Positions 1-11,500 of a stretch of DNA of 64,000 nt are shown here, in pieces; the first letter of the stretch is position 1, and the number at the start of each line of letters is the position of its first letter. The stretch is from Xylaria sp. FL1777 (taxonomy: Eukaryota; Ascomycota; Sordariomycetes; Xylariales; Xylariaceae). The notes below the pieces were generated by a model. The model saw only the letters and a list, made by a program, of their open reading frames with translations, was not told the origin of the DNA and searched no databases. The stretch spans positions 124,001-188,000 of the forward strand of contig MU400532.1 of assembly GCA_022578965.1 (NCBI GenBank), in the 5' to 3' direction. The translations under genes and the position numbers were made by a program.

Positions 1-2662
1 AGCTCCGCTATTTCGAACTTTTGCGTCTCCCAACCTGCCCAGTTCCGGCCCAGCAGACGGCCCAACAGAGGGCCCAGCATTCAGATTTCGTGCACTAAGG
101 AGTGGCCGTGCAAATGGCGGGGAAAGATGATCAGGTTCGTCACCCAGAGAAAATCCGACAGTCATCAAATCCAACCGAACCATGCTTTTTGGGCCCGGGT
201 TGCTTCCCCTAGCTTGCCTTTGCCACCAGTAACCATCGCCCAGCCCTGTGGTTCAGCTAACACTGTATGATACAGTGTAGAGACGCCTCGTTACCATGCT
301 GTCCTGTGCAAGAAAGTGTTATGCGTAGTGTGCTATAGTTAGCATAGCTTTGCCGTTCGCCGACAGCGGGAATCCTCACGGGCAAAAAAAAAAGTACGGT
401 ATGTTCAAGTTTGGATAACTGCATTTGTTATGATACGAACAGAACACGAACCTCCTTGTACTCGCTATTAGCCGCAGACAATCCTCCAAATGACGCCATC
501 TGGCCCAAGTAAGCCTCTTGTCTAGTCCGAGTTCCTCAATAATGGAAACAAGGATTTGCTAGTCGAATGTAGCTAGAGAAACTGAACTCTATACTTACGT
601 ACGTATCTTATACATGTAAAGCTCCATAGGTAGGTATATCAAGTAAATGTCACTTTTCTTACTACAAATAGAACTTTAAACGCCGATTAAAACATCATTT
701 GTCTAACTATTCTTTTTTGATAAATCTATACAATTCTACAACATTGGCGATCCTACGTTGTTTTCGAGGTTGTAATTGTTACGTGACGGGACTTCTTTTA
801 TTTCCTTTTTTTTTTCTTGTTACCTACGTATGGTATCCCTTTTTTTTTTCTCCCTAAACCATCAACCAACCTTTGCTAGTCATCTGGTGGTACGCCAAGT
901 GGGGATGCTAGAATTTGACGTGTCAATATTTCACCTTGCCGGCTTTCCTTTCTCAGGGGACCAGATCTCAGATGAGACAGTTCGACCGCATCAGCTCGTA
1001 GTCATGTGGTTGGGGTGGTGGTGGTGGTTGGGTCTCATACGCACATGGACGGAATGGCACATAACACACATCCAGAATGATTATCAGATTCAATCTTGCG
1101 GCCTGACCACAGTCTTATCATGGCCCCACCGCTGGCTGATCTTTCTTTTTCATCGTATCATAGCGTTCCCTCAACCCAGCTGCGCTTATCCAGTGAGGCC
1201 AGAGGCTGCATGGTGGCTGCATTCCCTCTGTAGCACGACATGCGCCATATGCCCATATGCCATATGCCAAGCCCCCAAGATAGACGTATACATGCTTAGC
1301 AGACGAGTGCGAGTGCGCTCTCTTCCGCCGGCGTCTTGCGCCTGCGGGGACTAACGTCCGTTGCCGGCCAAGGCCCGGCCAGAACAAGAGAAGCTTCATC
1401 GACGACGATACCTAGCCCTACACCGACATTGCAGTACGGCCGTGGCTGTCGCATGGGAGAAACAGTACCGTGCATGAAAACGGGTCGCATGAACTCTTCT
1501 AGGGTTCGCTCAGTACACTAGGCGAGGTGGACGATAGTCGTTCAAAGAGTCTATGCGCAAAAAGCGGTCACCGTATCGGACGAGCCGTCTATACTATTAC
1601 TACTACCTGCTACCTATTGCTACCTGTTGCTACCTACTAGATACTACCTGCCTACTGCTACACTAACAGCCTGCACGCGACTCTACGGCGGTGAGGGTAG
1701 GTGGCATGATATTTGTTCACGATGTTTCGATCCCGCTCCCCACTGACTAACAGCTTGGATGAGCGGTCAGCCAGCGCTCTCTGTACAATTGATATCATGG
1801 CGACGACTCGTCGACTAACAACCTGATTCTCAGCTGCACCTGAGGGTCCGACCGGGCTCGTATGCCCAAGCGTCGTCTTGTTAATTGGTGGTCATCACCG
1901 TGATTGACGTTTAACCTGTCGTCGCCCGTATCTGGGTTTCATCAGTTTACCTCTTTGAAGTACCTAAGACCTGCCTAAGACCTAGAGGAGAAAATCATGC
2001 TGTCTCAGACTTTGCATATATGCGATATATCATTATGACATTCAGTAACCGCCATACAACCTACCTAGGTATCTCCGGGCTCAAGAGTGGCGGCTAATCA
2101 CCTCGGTGCCTTAGATAGGAAGCCTCTGCTCGCCACCCGTCAAGCGACGGGAAACATCAAGTAGCCGGCGTTTGTACGTCGACGTCAGACGGTCGCCTTT
2201 TGAGCCGCCGGGACAGTAGCTGCCGTCGCCTGCAGGCGAGGAGCGCCTCGACGGAGAAAATCGAGATTCAACGGTTACAAGGCCCGTGTCTCCGGAGAAC
2301 TCGGCACACTCTGGACGCTCTACATAGTTGTACTCTGTCCTCTTCAAACCGGACACTGGTCACTTTCCCATAACATGAATTGAAGGTATATTGCTTTATT
2401 TCCATCTTTGTGCAGAATACTTCATGTGAACGACGTGTGACGAGTTACCTATCGCGGCGCAATACTTGGCAACGGCAGCAAGCAGCGTGATCCGCACCGA
2501 CACTCTCCCGCAGACTAGAGAATAAGCGGTTCCACTGTCTTCCGCCCCCTCTCATCGCTGTGTGCTCACAGAAAAGGTCTATTACAAGGCAGACATTACG
2601 AACTTAGAATACCGGGAAGATACACAGAAAGCGCAGCGCAGCGTAGCGACAGACAGAGCACA
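1..2662. other. Intergenic, no gene recognised
   Basis: No open frame here has the look of a conserved protein. The stretch holds homopolymer runs (A-run near 385, T-runs near 806 and 841), a short CATATGCC tandem near 1246-1270, and a degenerate TACCTR/CTACCTG-rich tract near 1594-1668. The last few hundred bases should contain the promoter and 5' UTR of the SMP-30-like gene, but no clear TATA box was seen. Confidence 0.6.
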
Positions 2663-3757
2663 ATGTCAGCCACCTCTACGTCGGCCTTGCAGGAGTGGCA
2701 CGTCACCGAGCCATATCTTCACCTGCACTGTGCTCTTGGCGAGGGGCCGTTCTACGAAGCCACAACAAATAGCCTGCGATTCGTGGACATCAAGAAGAAG
2801 CGCGTGCATTGGGTGAACCTCGACGAGGGCCCGACATCAGCGACGACGGTGCAGCTGGACGTGCCCGTCACAGTAACGTCGGACATCGAGGGCGTCGACC
2901 CGCGGGAGCGCATCCTCATCGGCGTGAAATACGGCATCGCGGTGCTAGATCGCAAGACGGGCAAGTACGAGTACGTGGCGCGGTTCGCCGAGGGCGACAA
3001 CGAGAGGCTGCGCAGCAACGATGGCGCCGCCGATCCTCATGGCAGGTTCTGGCTGGGCACCATGACCGATATCGGACTCGATCTCCAGCCCGAAGGTTAG
3101 TAGATGAGGCTACCTTTTACCGATCGATCATGAAGTCGCTTAAGGGAGCCGTTTCATGTTGGGAAAATAAGGGTCAGGGAGACGGAGATGAGCGAGCGCT
3201 CTACTTATGATATCAAACTTTTGCTATACCCCCACCCCTACTGCGTACTGACACAGGGAACAGGGCACGTCTATCTGTTCAGCGGTAACCCTGTGGCGCA
3301 GTCTATGCGACACCCAGTGACGATCCCTAACTCGCTCGGGTGGTCGCCAGACAAGAAGACCATGTATTTCACGCACTCGACGGAGCGGACGGTGTTTGCG
3401 TGGGACTACGCGGAGGAGGACGGGAGCCTGTCCAACGAGCGCGTCTTCTACCGTCACGAAGGGCCCGGAGAGCCAGACGGTTGCCGCGTCGACACGGATG
3501 GCAACCTGTGGCATGCCGTGTACGGTGAATCGCGCGTGCTTAAGATCTCGCCTGAGGGTAAGCTCATCGGTCAGATCAACCTACCGACGCACAACATCAC
3601 CTGCACGCAATTTGTCGGCACGGAATTGTTTATGACTACCGCGGCTATGGAAGATGGCGAGGGCTCGGATGAGGCAGTCCAGCTGAGTGGTGCAGTATTC
3701 AAGGTAGATGTGGGAGCCAGGGGGCTGGAACCCTTCGCGTTTAAGCTGCCCAAGTAA
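2663..3757 (+). CDS. SMP-30/gluconolactonase/LRE-like hydrolase
   Basis: Two exons, 2663-3095 and 3264-3757, with a 168-bp intron (GTTAG...ACAG), give a 308-aa protein. It belongs to the SMP-30/regucalcin/gluconolactonase family of six-bladed beta-propeller, metal-dependent lactonases, which hydrolyse sugar lactones. Visible family motifs are LGEGPFYE (Glu27), RSNDGAADPHGRFWLG (Asn119-Asp120), PNSLGWSPD (Asn167) and EPDGCRVDTDGNLW (Asp216). Glu27, Asn167 and Asp216 fit the three metal ligands known in human SMP-30. No signal peptide is visible, so a cytosolic enzyme is inferred. The length is normal for the family. The true substrate cannot be read from sequence; an aldonolactone or another lactone is possible. 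The gene converges on the methyltransferase gene, with only 227 bp between stop codons. Confidence 0.87.
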
Positions 3758-3984
3758 GGCACCAAGAGGGCAATCAGCCTATTAGAGGAATGATTACATG
3801 CATAGTCACGTGTGATATTTCATCATGAGCAAGGATCTGAATCTGAAGCAACTCTGATATGTGACTGATTCTAATTGCATGAGGGATATAGCATAGGTAT
3901 ACTATAGGCTCTTTATCAGACGACTACCGGTGCCCCGGACAATACCATGCACCGGGTTTCATCATGGATACACCCACAAGGGTG

Positions 3985-5199
3985 TCATTTCGGCCTGAGC
4001 GCAAACATCTTGACAGGGTACAGCTCACTGGGTAGCCCATGTTGCAGCTCAGTCTTAATGATGCGCAGTCCGGCCTTCTCAAATATGTGCCTGAATGTTT
4101 CTTCCTTCCTGTACTCGCTTGTTAGTGTGCTATACTGCATTAGGTGCCGATCAAGCACTGAAAGCTCTGGTAGTGTAGATGTAGTGCGACGTGATCGACG
4201 AAGGGGATGAAACTTTGCAAGTCCTTACCTTGTCACGCAGCTATCGACTTCATCGAACTGGTCTTCTCCGGTTGTGATATTCTCCTTCACGATGATGACA
4301 CCTTTGACTTTCCCGTCCTCATCGGCGCTTAGCACGGACTTGCACTTTAATTTAACATCTCGAGTTAGTAATTTCCCTCCCGAATGCAAGTAATTCCAGG
4401 TTTGGCATGGAAACCATGCTCTCGACAGGGGCCAGGAACCTGAAGGGGGGAAAAGAATGACGTTAGATAGATATTAGACTACTTACCCGTAGGAGGTATT
4501 CCTCGAGTTGGTTGTCCGTCAAGTGCCCTAGACACCATTGGTTCCAAATCACATCGTAGCTGGGATTGTCTTCCTCCTCGGGACGCCACTCCTCGAGCCC
4601 AATGTTGAAGATCTTTCCAACGCCTTCACGCTTAGATAGGACATCGGTGAACTTAGAAATTGGCTCGACGATGTCGACAGTCTCGGCGAGCTCTAAGAGT
4701 AGACCGCACGTGATGCGACCAATACTATTGTCGCGACATCTTAGCGACACAAACTCTCTGCTTTCGTCTTTTTCTTTTGCTCTTCTTTTCCGCTCCTAGT
4801 CTTCAACTCGCTCTTCGTAACCACGCCATTCCAATACGCGTAAATATCGCAACGATCACCAAAAGCAATGAGAAAACAGGAATAATAATAATAATAGAAG
4901 AAGAAATGAAAAGGGACTAGCCGGATTTGTCAAACATACCCAGCACCACCTTCCAAAACCCGCCCGATCGTTTTCACGCCATTTTTGCGTCCGAACCCCA
5001 GCTTAGCCAAGAAGCTCCTGGAGCCACGGAGATCTATCCTGGAGACACGGCCGTAGCCACCAAGCATGCCATTGTCATTCGCGTCGATTCCCTGCCAGTA
5101 ACGGCGCGAATCGTCGGGGTTGATTCTGGAGTCTGACGCGATGGGGAGCGAGGATTCGCCGGCGTCTGTGGGGGTTTCGACATTCTTGGTGGCCGACAT
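3985..5199 (-). CDS. Alpha-N-terminal protein methyltransferase (NTM1/Tae1/METTL11A family)
   Basis: Four exons on the minus strand: 5199-4940, 4724-4487, 4344-4229 and 4108-3985. They encode about 245 aa, the usual family length. The family uses S-adenosylmethionine to methylate the alpha-amino group of proteins with an exposed X-Pro-Lys-like start, including ribosomal proteins. Motifs in order are GYGRVSRIDLRGSRSFL, the SAM-binding GGAGIGRITCGLLL formed exactly across intron 1, VDIVEPISKFT, WNQWCLGHLTD, IIVKENITTGEDQFDEVDSCVTR and the end GLPSELYPVKMFALRP. The acceptors AATAG (4725) and TACAG (4109) were chosen because they restore family spacing; TACAG follows a CTAAC branch site. Nearby AGs would insert extra residues. 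Nuclear or cytosolic location is inferred. Confidence 0.93.
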
Positions 5200-5944
5200 A
5201 GTTGTTATTTTCTTTTCTTTTTTTGCCTTTCCCTCCGTAGATGGGAGGAATAGCCGGCGGGGTTGAAACTAGTGTAAGAGAAATAAAAGAAAAAACGCGG
5301 GGGGGAGAATACGTAAAATATAGACAAGGAAGACAATTAAGAGAGATATCCGCTCAGCGGCACTTTAATCAAAAAATAAAGTCGAATTGTTGTCACTCAT
5401 CTCATGTATGTGTTTTTGGTGGATGAAGGCGCAATGCAGGTTTGGCCGAGTCGGAATAAAGAGTAGCGGGAACTTCGGGGGGTGGTGCTCGCTATCACGT
5501 GTACTTCGAACAGTCAATATCTTCCGGCAACACAATTACACTTGCCTTAAGCAACACAACAGTTCTACTCCTGAAAGGATTGTTGCTGTAAGTTTCCTAG
5601 GTTAGTGATTATCTCGCGCCTCATTTAGCAAGTTATTCCGGGTATATATATATCGCCAGTTGTTATAGCTAACTAATAGGTACTAGGTATCTAACCTAGT
5701 ATATTCATCTAGCCAACATCACGACATCATGTTAGCTACAAGCGATGATAAAACACCGAAGGAACAAGATTCTGCTAGTCACTTTCGCTATATCAATTTG
5801 ATGTATGTAAATTTTATAGAACAGGTAACAATTATATTTTTAATCGTAGCCTACGCAAAAGCTAATTCCCATTAATCCACCGGGCACACATCCATAAGTT
5901 ATCATCGTCATGGCCATGATCCATATTCAAGATCAGAATTAGGA
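5200..5944. other. Intergenic between methyltransferase and glycine-rich gene
   Basis: This holds the 5' region of the methyltransferase gene (transcribed leftward) and the 3' region of the glycine-rich gene. A pyrimidine-rich TTTTCTTTTCTTTTTTTG tract lies at about 5208-5226, just upstream of the methyltransferase start. A short TATATATAT run is near 5644. No coding frame is convincing. Confidence 0.5.
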
Positions 5945-6751
5945 TCAGTGGTGGCCGCCGCGACCACCTCCACCACCTCCACCTCTTCCGCCGCCGTAAC
6001 CGCCACGACCTCCTCGATATCCGCCGCGGCCTCCGTATGCATCATCATCGTAGTCTCTGTATCCTCCGTAGCCTCCGTAGCCACCACCTCTGTAACCTCC
6101 GTAGCCTCCATATCCTCCGTATCCTCCATAACCACCTCTGTAGCCTCCATAGCCACCTCCATAGCCTCCGTAGCCACCTCTATAACCTCCGTAGCCGCCG
6201 CCCCCGTAACCTCCATAGCCATTACTGGCGGCCTCCTTCTCAGAGTCCTCACCGGCGGCCTTCTCATCTCCATTCTCGTCGTCCGGGGCTTCCCGCTTAC
6301 CATAGCCACCATAGCCGCCGTAGCCGCCGTAGCCACCGCCATAACCGTCGTCGTCACGAGCCTTCAACTTGTCATAGTCATCAACGGCGTGATCATCATC
6401 GTCGGAGTCGGGGTATTCCCCGCGAGCATCCCAGTGATGACGCCAGTAGTGATGATGATGCCTGTGGCGCCAATAGCCGTCATCATTCTTGATGCCAGCG
6501 TCTTCACGCTCAGCAAGCTGAGTATCGTTCTAAAAGTTTTTGGAGTGGTTAGTAAGATTTGTGTCTGGGTGAGAGGTACATTACAGTGAAAGTAGACCTG
6601 AGGGTAGTGGGAGGGGCTGGGCTGGGATGACCATCTCCCCTAACGAGCATCCCAGATAGAAACTCACATCAGGCGGGGCCGCAATTGGGTTCGCCAAAAC
6701 GGCAGGGCTGAGCATAAGCACCGCTGCCAGGAGGGACTTGGTGATTTGCAT
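5945..6751 (-). CDS. Secreted His- and Gly/Tyr-rich (GYGGY) repeat protein
   Basis: Two exons, 6751-6668 and 6529-5945, with a 138-bp intron (GTGAGT...TTTTAG), give 222 aa. Residues 1-20 are a clear signal peptide ending SPAVLA. Mature segments in order are: a His/Trp-rich block (about 47-61, with HRHHHHYWRHHW); a strongly acidic block (69-81); a first GYGGY block (90-105); a Lys-Arg pair at 106-107 that looks like a Kex2 site; a second acidic linker (110-126); and a long GYGGY/GYRGG block ending in RGG and polyglycine repeats. The protein should be secreted or wall-associated. I recognise no enzyme domain or family member. Similar GYGGY repeats occur in structural glycine-rich proteins and in some nematode antimicrobial peptides, probably by convergence. 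The repeats leave other frames open, but only this frame has a signal peptide and a good intron. Confidence 0.78.
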
Positions 6752-8516
6752 CTTGGCGAGAATGTAATAACCGTGAACGATATACAACGAAGTAGATCAG
6801 GTGAGACTTTGGGGGTATGCTGAGATGATGCCTCTAAGACCTCTCGGTAGTTGGATTCGAAAGTGTCTGTAGAATAAAAGAAAGTTGATCAACCAAAGTC
6901 AGGACTTGACTGTATTCATATACTCCGAGCCTCTGGTAACCATTGACACCACTACCTCTAGCGAAAGGGAACGGCTATCCGCTCCCATCGTTCGAAATCC
7001 ACCGACGTGTAATTTGAGTTTCACTTGACGACAGTCATATCTCATTTGTAAGCCGAAAAGCGATGGGTTGGTTGGGTGAATACATCATCAATATCCACCG
7101 CGCAAAGGTAGACTTGCTAGCCTTCAGGCTTGAAGCTCCCACGAATTGAGGGGAAATCTATAGTAGTGTGAAATAGCAAGATAACTCTCGTTAACCCAGA
7201 TGGGAGCGGTGCTGTAATGACGATGAAACATCTTCACCTAAAAAATTAGTAAGCTCGGAGCGCGCCTGGCCTACCCGCCACAAGGGATAGTCATATATCG
7301 TGCAAGGGGGGACTCATTTGGTCGCATCGAGGTTCAGTTCATTTTACCGTCATCGAAATCAAAAATAGCGCCAGAGGAAAACCAGGACCAAGGACACGGC
7401 TCACCCCAACCATACCTTAGACTAGCTGGTAGTTAAACTTTCCGCATCATCCGATCTAGGTCCTGGCTCAAATGAACGAACAGCAAATACCAGTAGCGCT
7501 GTTAGGAATCGAACCCAACTCACTATTTAACTCAGACGGTAAGTCCCAACTCACAATTAGTTCAGATGGTAGGTGGCTCTTTGAGTTCGTAGCTCAGACG
7601 TCAGGTAAGGATCATTGTTCCCAGACATTGCTTTTAAGTTTCGAGGTGCATGCGATGATGTTTTTGTTAAGACCACAGTTCAGATAGGAAACTTAAAATG
7701 CTTGGCGCTTAACAGTGATCTTAGACACGCATGGTAACCTATAGGAAAGAAAGGGCGACCACCAAAGCCCGGGGTTAGTGCTAATAGAATTCAACCCTGT
7801 ATCCATTTGACCGTGAACCAACATATCCCTCTATAGAATGTGCTGTTTCGGTAATGAAGACGGCCAAGACAACCCTTGGTTATGCTTAAGTGTTAATTTA
7901 GGCTCGGCATAGACGGAGTGGAGATAGCGGTTTCTGTGTAAGGTTAAATCTTTCCGACCTGGAGAGTAGTGAGAAGCTAGGTATTCGATGGAAACCGTGC
8001 GCGGGAGCCTTCAATACGTCAGTCCCCTGGCCTTCCAGCCCGTACCGGTGTTTTCCTTTGTATAGGCTGTTACAAGATCTAGGACTGGGTGGTATTCTCT
8101 TGATGCTAACTGGTATGGTGAGCCGTCATTCTCATTGGTAGTAAGTAAGAGGGTAAGTATAGAAGCTAGAGCCCAGGTTACTTCAATATCTCCGACTGTG
8201 AAGCCATCTTGCGAAAAATGAACTAAATCTCTAATTAATTACGATACTCTAATATGTGCAGGGAGTCTGATTTGCGTAGTGGGGGTATCATCGCCAGGTC
8301 TAGAACAATACTCCTGCTGGACTCATGCTGTCTGACGCAGCGCAAAGGTTGTGAAACAAAATAATAATCACATATACCTGCTGGCCCAAGATTCGACCGA
8401 TAGCGTTTGCCTTGGAATAATGGCGAGTCGTGTACCCTAAGACATATAGGGTTGACGAGTAAGGGAGAACATGAAAGCGCCGCATCAACTCTGATATGGC
8501 CATGACGTGTGTCGAT
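6752..8516. other. Intergenic with tRNA-promoter-like repeats
   Basis: No protein gene is supported. The region contains the A-box-like tandem repeat and B-box-like sequence listed separately (7505-7605). The part next to 8517 is the presumed 3' UTR of the Ypp1 gene. Short open frames on both strands lack start context and protein-like composition. Confidence 0.5.
7505..7605. repeat. Three ~31-bp imperfect tandem repeats with A-box-like cores beside a B-box-like element
   Basis: A minus-strand sequence matching the Pol III B-box consensus GGTTCGANTCC exactly lies at 7505-7515 within a tRNA T-arm-like context. Next come three plus-strand cores spaced 30 and 32 bp apart: TAACTCAGACGG (7528-7539), TAGTTCAGATGG (7558-7569) and TAGCTCAGACGT (7590-7601). 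All resemble the A-box TRGCNNAGYNGG. The first two units also share a CCCAACTCAC flank. No complete cloverleaf can be folded on either strand. A decayed tRNA cluster or tRNA-derived element is possible; chance is not excluded. Confidence 0.4.
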
Positions 8517-11500
8517 CTAGAGCGAGTACCCAACACCAACGCAATGCCAGTCACGGACACCCATTCCTTCTTCAAGCTCAACGCACCACCATAATGCCTC
8601 TTTGGCTTTGTCAGGCTGTCCACTCTCCTCGTGTGCCCTAGCTAGCGCGAACCAAGCATCCGAGTAGTTCCATCCTTTACCAAGCTTAGTCAAACCAGAC
8701 AATAGCCCGTATGCTCGGTCTCGCGCAGCCAGGCGATCAATAATTGGTAGGGACTTTGCCTTATATGGAGCAGGGAGCTCATCTGTAGCTGGGTGCCCTG
8801 GTGTTGTTTGTTGGGGAGGAAATCGCGTACTCTCGGTATCAGATACCACATCCCGATGTGCATCGCCTCCAAGACCTAAGGGTGTAGCTAGTTGAAGACA
8901 AAAGGCCCCCCTTTTCTCCGGAATCGATTTTGTGGCTTTAGTTGTATTGTTCAAAGTCTCTCCTGGAGCTGGTTCCCCAGTTATGCTAGGGATCGCGGGA
9001 GGTGGCAAAAGGTCTTCGGTGTATATGTCTAGCAGAATGTTGGATAACCCGACAATGGCAGACGGATGATCTGGATAGTGCATCAAAGCTTCCTCAAAGT
9101 GAGCTCTGGCGATATATGGTATTCCCTCATCGACAGCGAGGAGACCCAACTATATTTTCGTCAGTTGAGCACTTAACACTTAGTCGATCAGATGTCTCAC
9201 CTCAGCTTCCACGTCACCTCGGAGTTCCTCAAGACATATTTTACCACCCCAACCTGGGTTCCTTTGAGTTACAGAACCACTGCTATCCTTGGATATTTCC
9301 AGTTCCAAGCTATCAGCCAATTTCTTGGCTTCATAGATCGCATCTCTAGCGTCACTATACATCTTGGAGCGTCTATAAAATGAGGCAATCATCAACCACA
9401 CTTTGATTAGCATTGTTCGTCTCTGCCGTTCAATTTGACCTTCGGGGAATTTGATTGCTGGTAAAGGGTTAGGAGAAGACAACGGGTCCAAGGCCGGCAG
9501 TTCAGATCCATTTATCGATCCCTTATCGAATCGCAGCAGACCGCGACCTTTAGAAAAAGATTGCGGGCTAGTACTACTATTTCTGCTGCCCCATCCGAAG
9601 GAGCCTTGTTGGTCAGTGGTCGTTGCTCCGTCTTGGGTAAAATGGGTTTCGCCATCTACAACCGCGGGCTCACGTGGCACGCCGTTACTGCTATGTGCGC
9701 GCTGTTGCTGGGCACTGCCGTCTCTTTTCTTCAGGCTATTCCGCCGCGTTGACTCGCTACGTCGTCCACGAACACTTGTAGGTCTGGACAATGTTGACTC
9801 GGCAGCCCCGCCGTTTTCCTTAGTAATTTCTATGGCTGGCGCCGTATTAGGATGGCCCACGACGGTTTGGGTTGTCTGGGGTCTTTCTGATGGAACGGTA
9901 TACTTTTCGCCGCCTAGAACGCTTCTCCTCCTCGACTGGCTGGTGCCTTTGTCTGACTTGCTGCCAAACATACTCCCTCTAATGCTCCGAAGGGTGCCAG
10001 CTGAGCTCCTGGGAGCATCTGGTGGTTTAGATATTACCGTGTGAGTCGTTGATTGCATTGGTCCAAATAGTCGGGTATACAAAATGAGAAGCTCCTGGCT
10101 TGCATTGACTGCAACTTCTGGTCCTTCTAGTAGCTCGAGAAGTGCAAGCTGTGTCATTTTTACTTCGATTATACCCTCCTTTTCAAGGCCATCCATCTCA
10201 TCTACAAGGCCATGAGGATGTATCTTGTCGTCCTGAGCTTCTGCCTCGTTGAGATGTTCGCTGCGAAATGAGTTCTGCAACGTGTGGGATCCAAATAGCA
10301 CTTCCGGGTCATTGAACTGCTCGAATGCTGCTTCACACGCACGTGCTGCCATCGTATAATCTTGCCTAGCACTAAGAAGAAGGGCTAAGAGATGCCACAG
10401 AGGGATTAGAGATCTTTCCCGTAAATATGGATTAGCCTCAACTTTCTGTTCCACTGACGTTTTAGTAGACAGCAATGCCGCTTTCACAATGTCAATAGCT
10501 GCCGTCAATTCCCTTTGCTCCGCTAGCAAGAGACTTAGGGTAAACAAAGATCGGATATCTGTAGGATTGCCGATTTCTGGTGATAGTGATTTTTGGAGAC
10601 TTCGAATAGCTTTTGTTTGAAGGTCAACCCTTGCAGCCGCGTCGAAAGTTACCCTAGACCAGCAGGCTTCTGATAAACCAATAGCTTGCCAAGACAAAGC
10701 ATACACGCGAGCAGAGATTCTGGGATGAAGAACAACACCATTTCCATTCTCTTCATCCACTGTGGGAATGCTAGCCCCATTATTAAGTAGTGGCGGGGGT
10801 AATTTCTGGAGCATTTCTTCTAACTCAACACCCAGATCGCGAGCTCTTTCAGCAGCATCCCGCAAGCCGTATTTGCATAGAGCGATTATGGCCCGGGAAA
10901 CGGTTTCCAGCACGGTCGCATCATCATCTAGGCTTGGCTCAAGGTGGCCGGTTTTGTCAACGCGAGCCTTCCCCTTTTTTACAATTTCCATGTACGAGTG
11001 AAACGCATGAAAAGCTAGATCAAACTCCGCCACAGCTAGGTGAACGGTGAAGAGATATCGGAGGATAGCGGTGGAGTGGAAAGTTTTGGTTGCCGCACGG
11101 TATAGAAGGTCCAACACACCACGGCTGAGGCCGTCTTTACCACCAGGTCCAATGTCATGCTCATGCCAATCGCGACCGACTGAGACGCTCCAATTTACCA
11201 TCACTGCGGAAACAAAATTCTCGACTTCTTCTCTCTCCTCATCGGCTCTGGGAAAGGTTGTCTCGCTAAGAAGAAGCGCCTCGTAAGCGGTCTCGACTTT
11301 TTTCAACTCTATTTGAAGCTGATTACGAGCGGAGGACTCATTCGCAACTTTGCCCACATGGCCTGCGGGAATGGGTAGGTTTTGTTGGAGGAAGCTCGAA
11401 ATGGCTGTATAGTACTCGTTCCAAACTCTCCTCCGCGGTACTGCATCAGGGAAGCCATGGCCACCCACGAGAGGAGCCCCTTGTGTCTTGGTTACCTCCC

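Noticed and set aside
776..1354. A 192-codon open frame near the left end
   Set aside because: It starts on a non-ATG codon, runs through homopolymer tracts, is Trp/Cys/His-rich in an unnatural way and shows no family motif.
4109..4120. Alternative acceptor for the last intron of the methyltransferase (CTAACAAG)
   Set aside because: It would overlap the branch site and add residues to the conserved VTR-x9 spacing. The TACAG acceptor 12 nt further on restores the family pattern.
5948..6589. A 213-codon plus-strand open frame opposite the glycine-rich gene
   Set aside because: It is Ser/Val/Ala/Ile repeat sequence created by reading the GYGGY repeats backwards. It has no ATG with context and no intron logic, while the opposite strand has a signal peptide and good splice sites.
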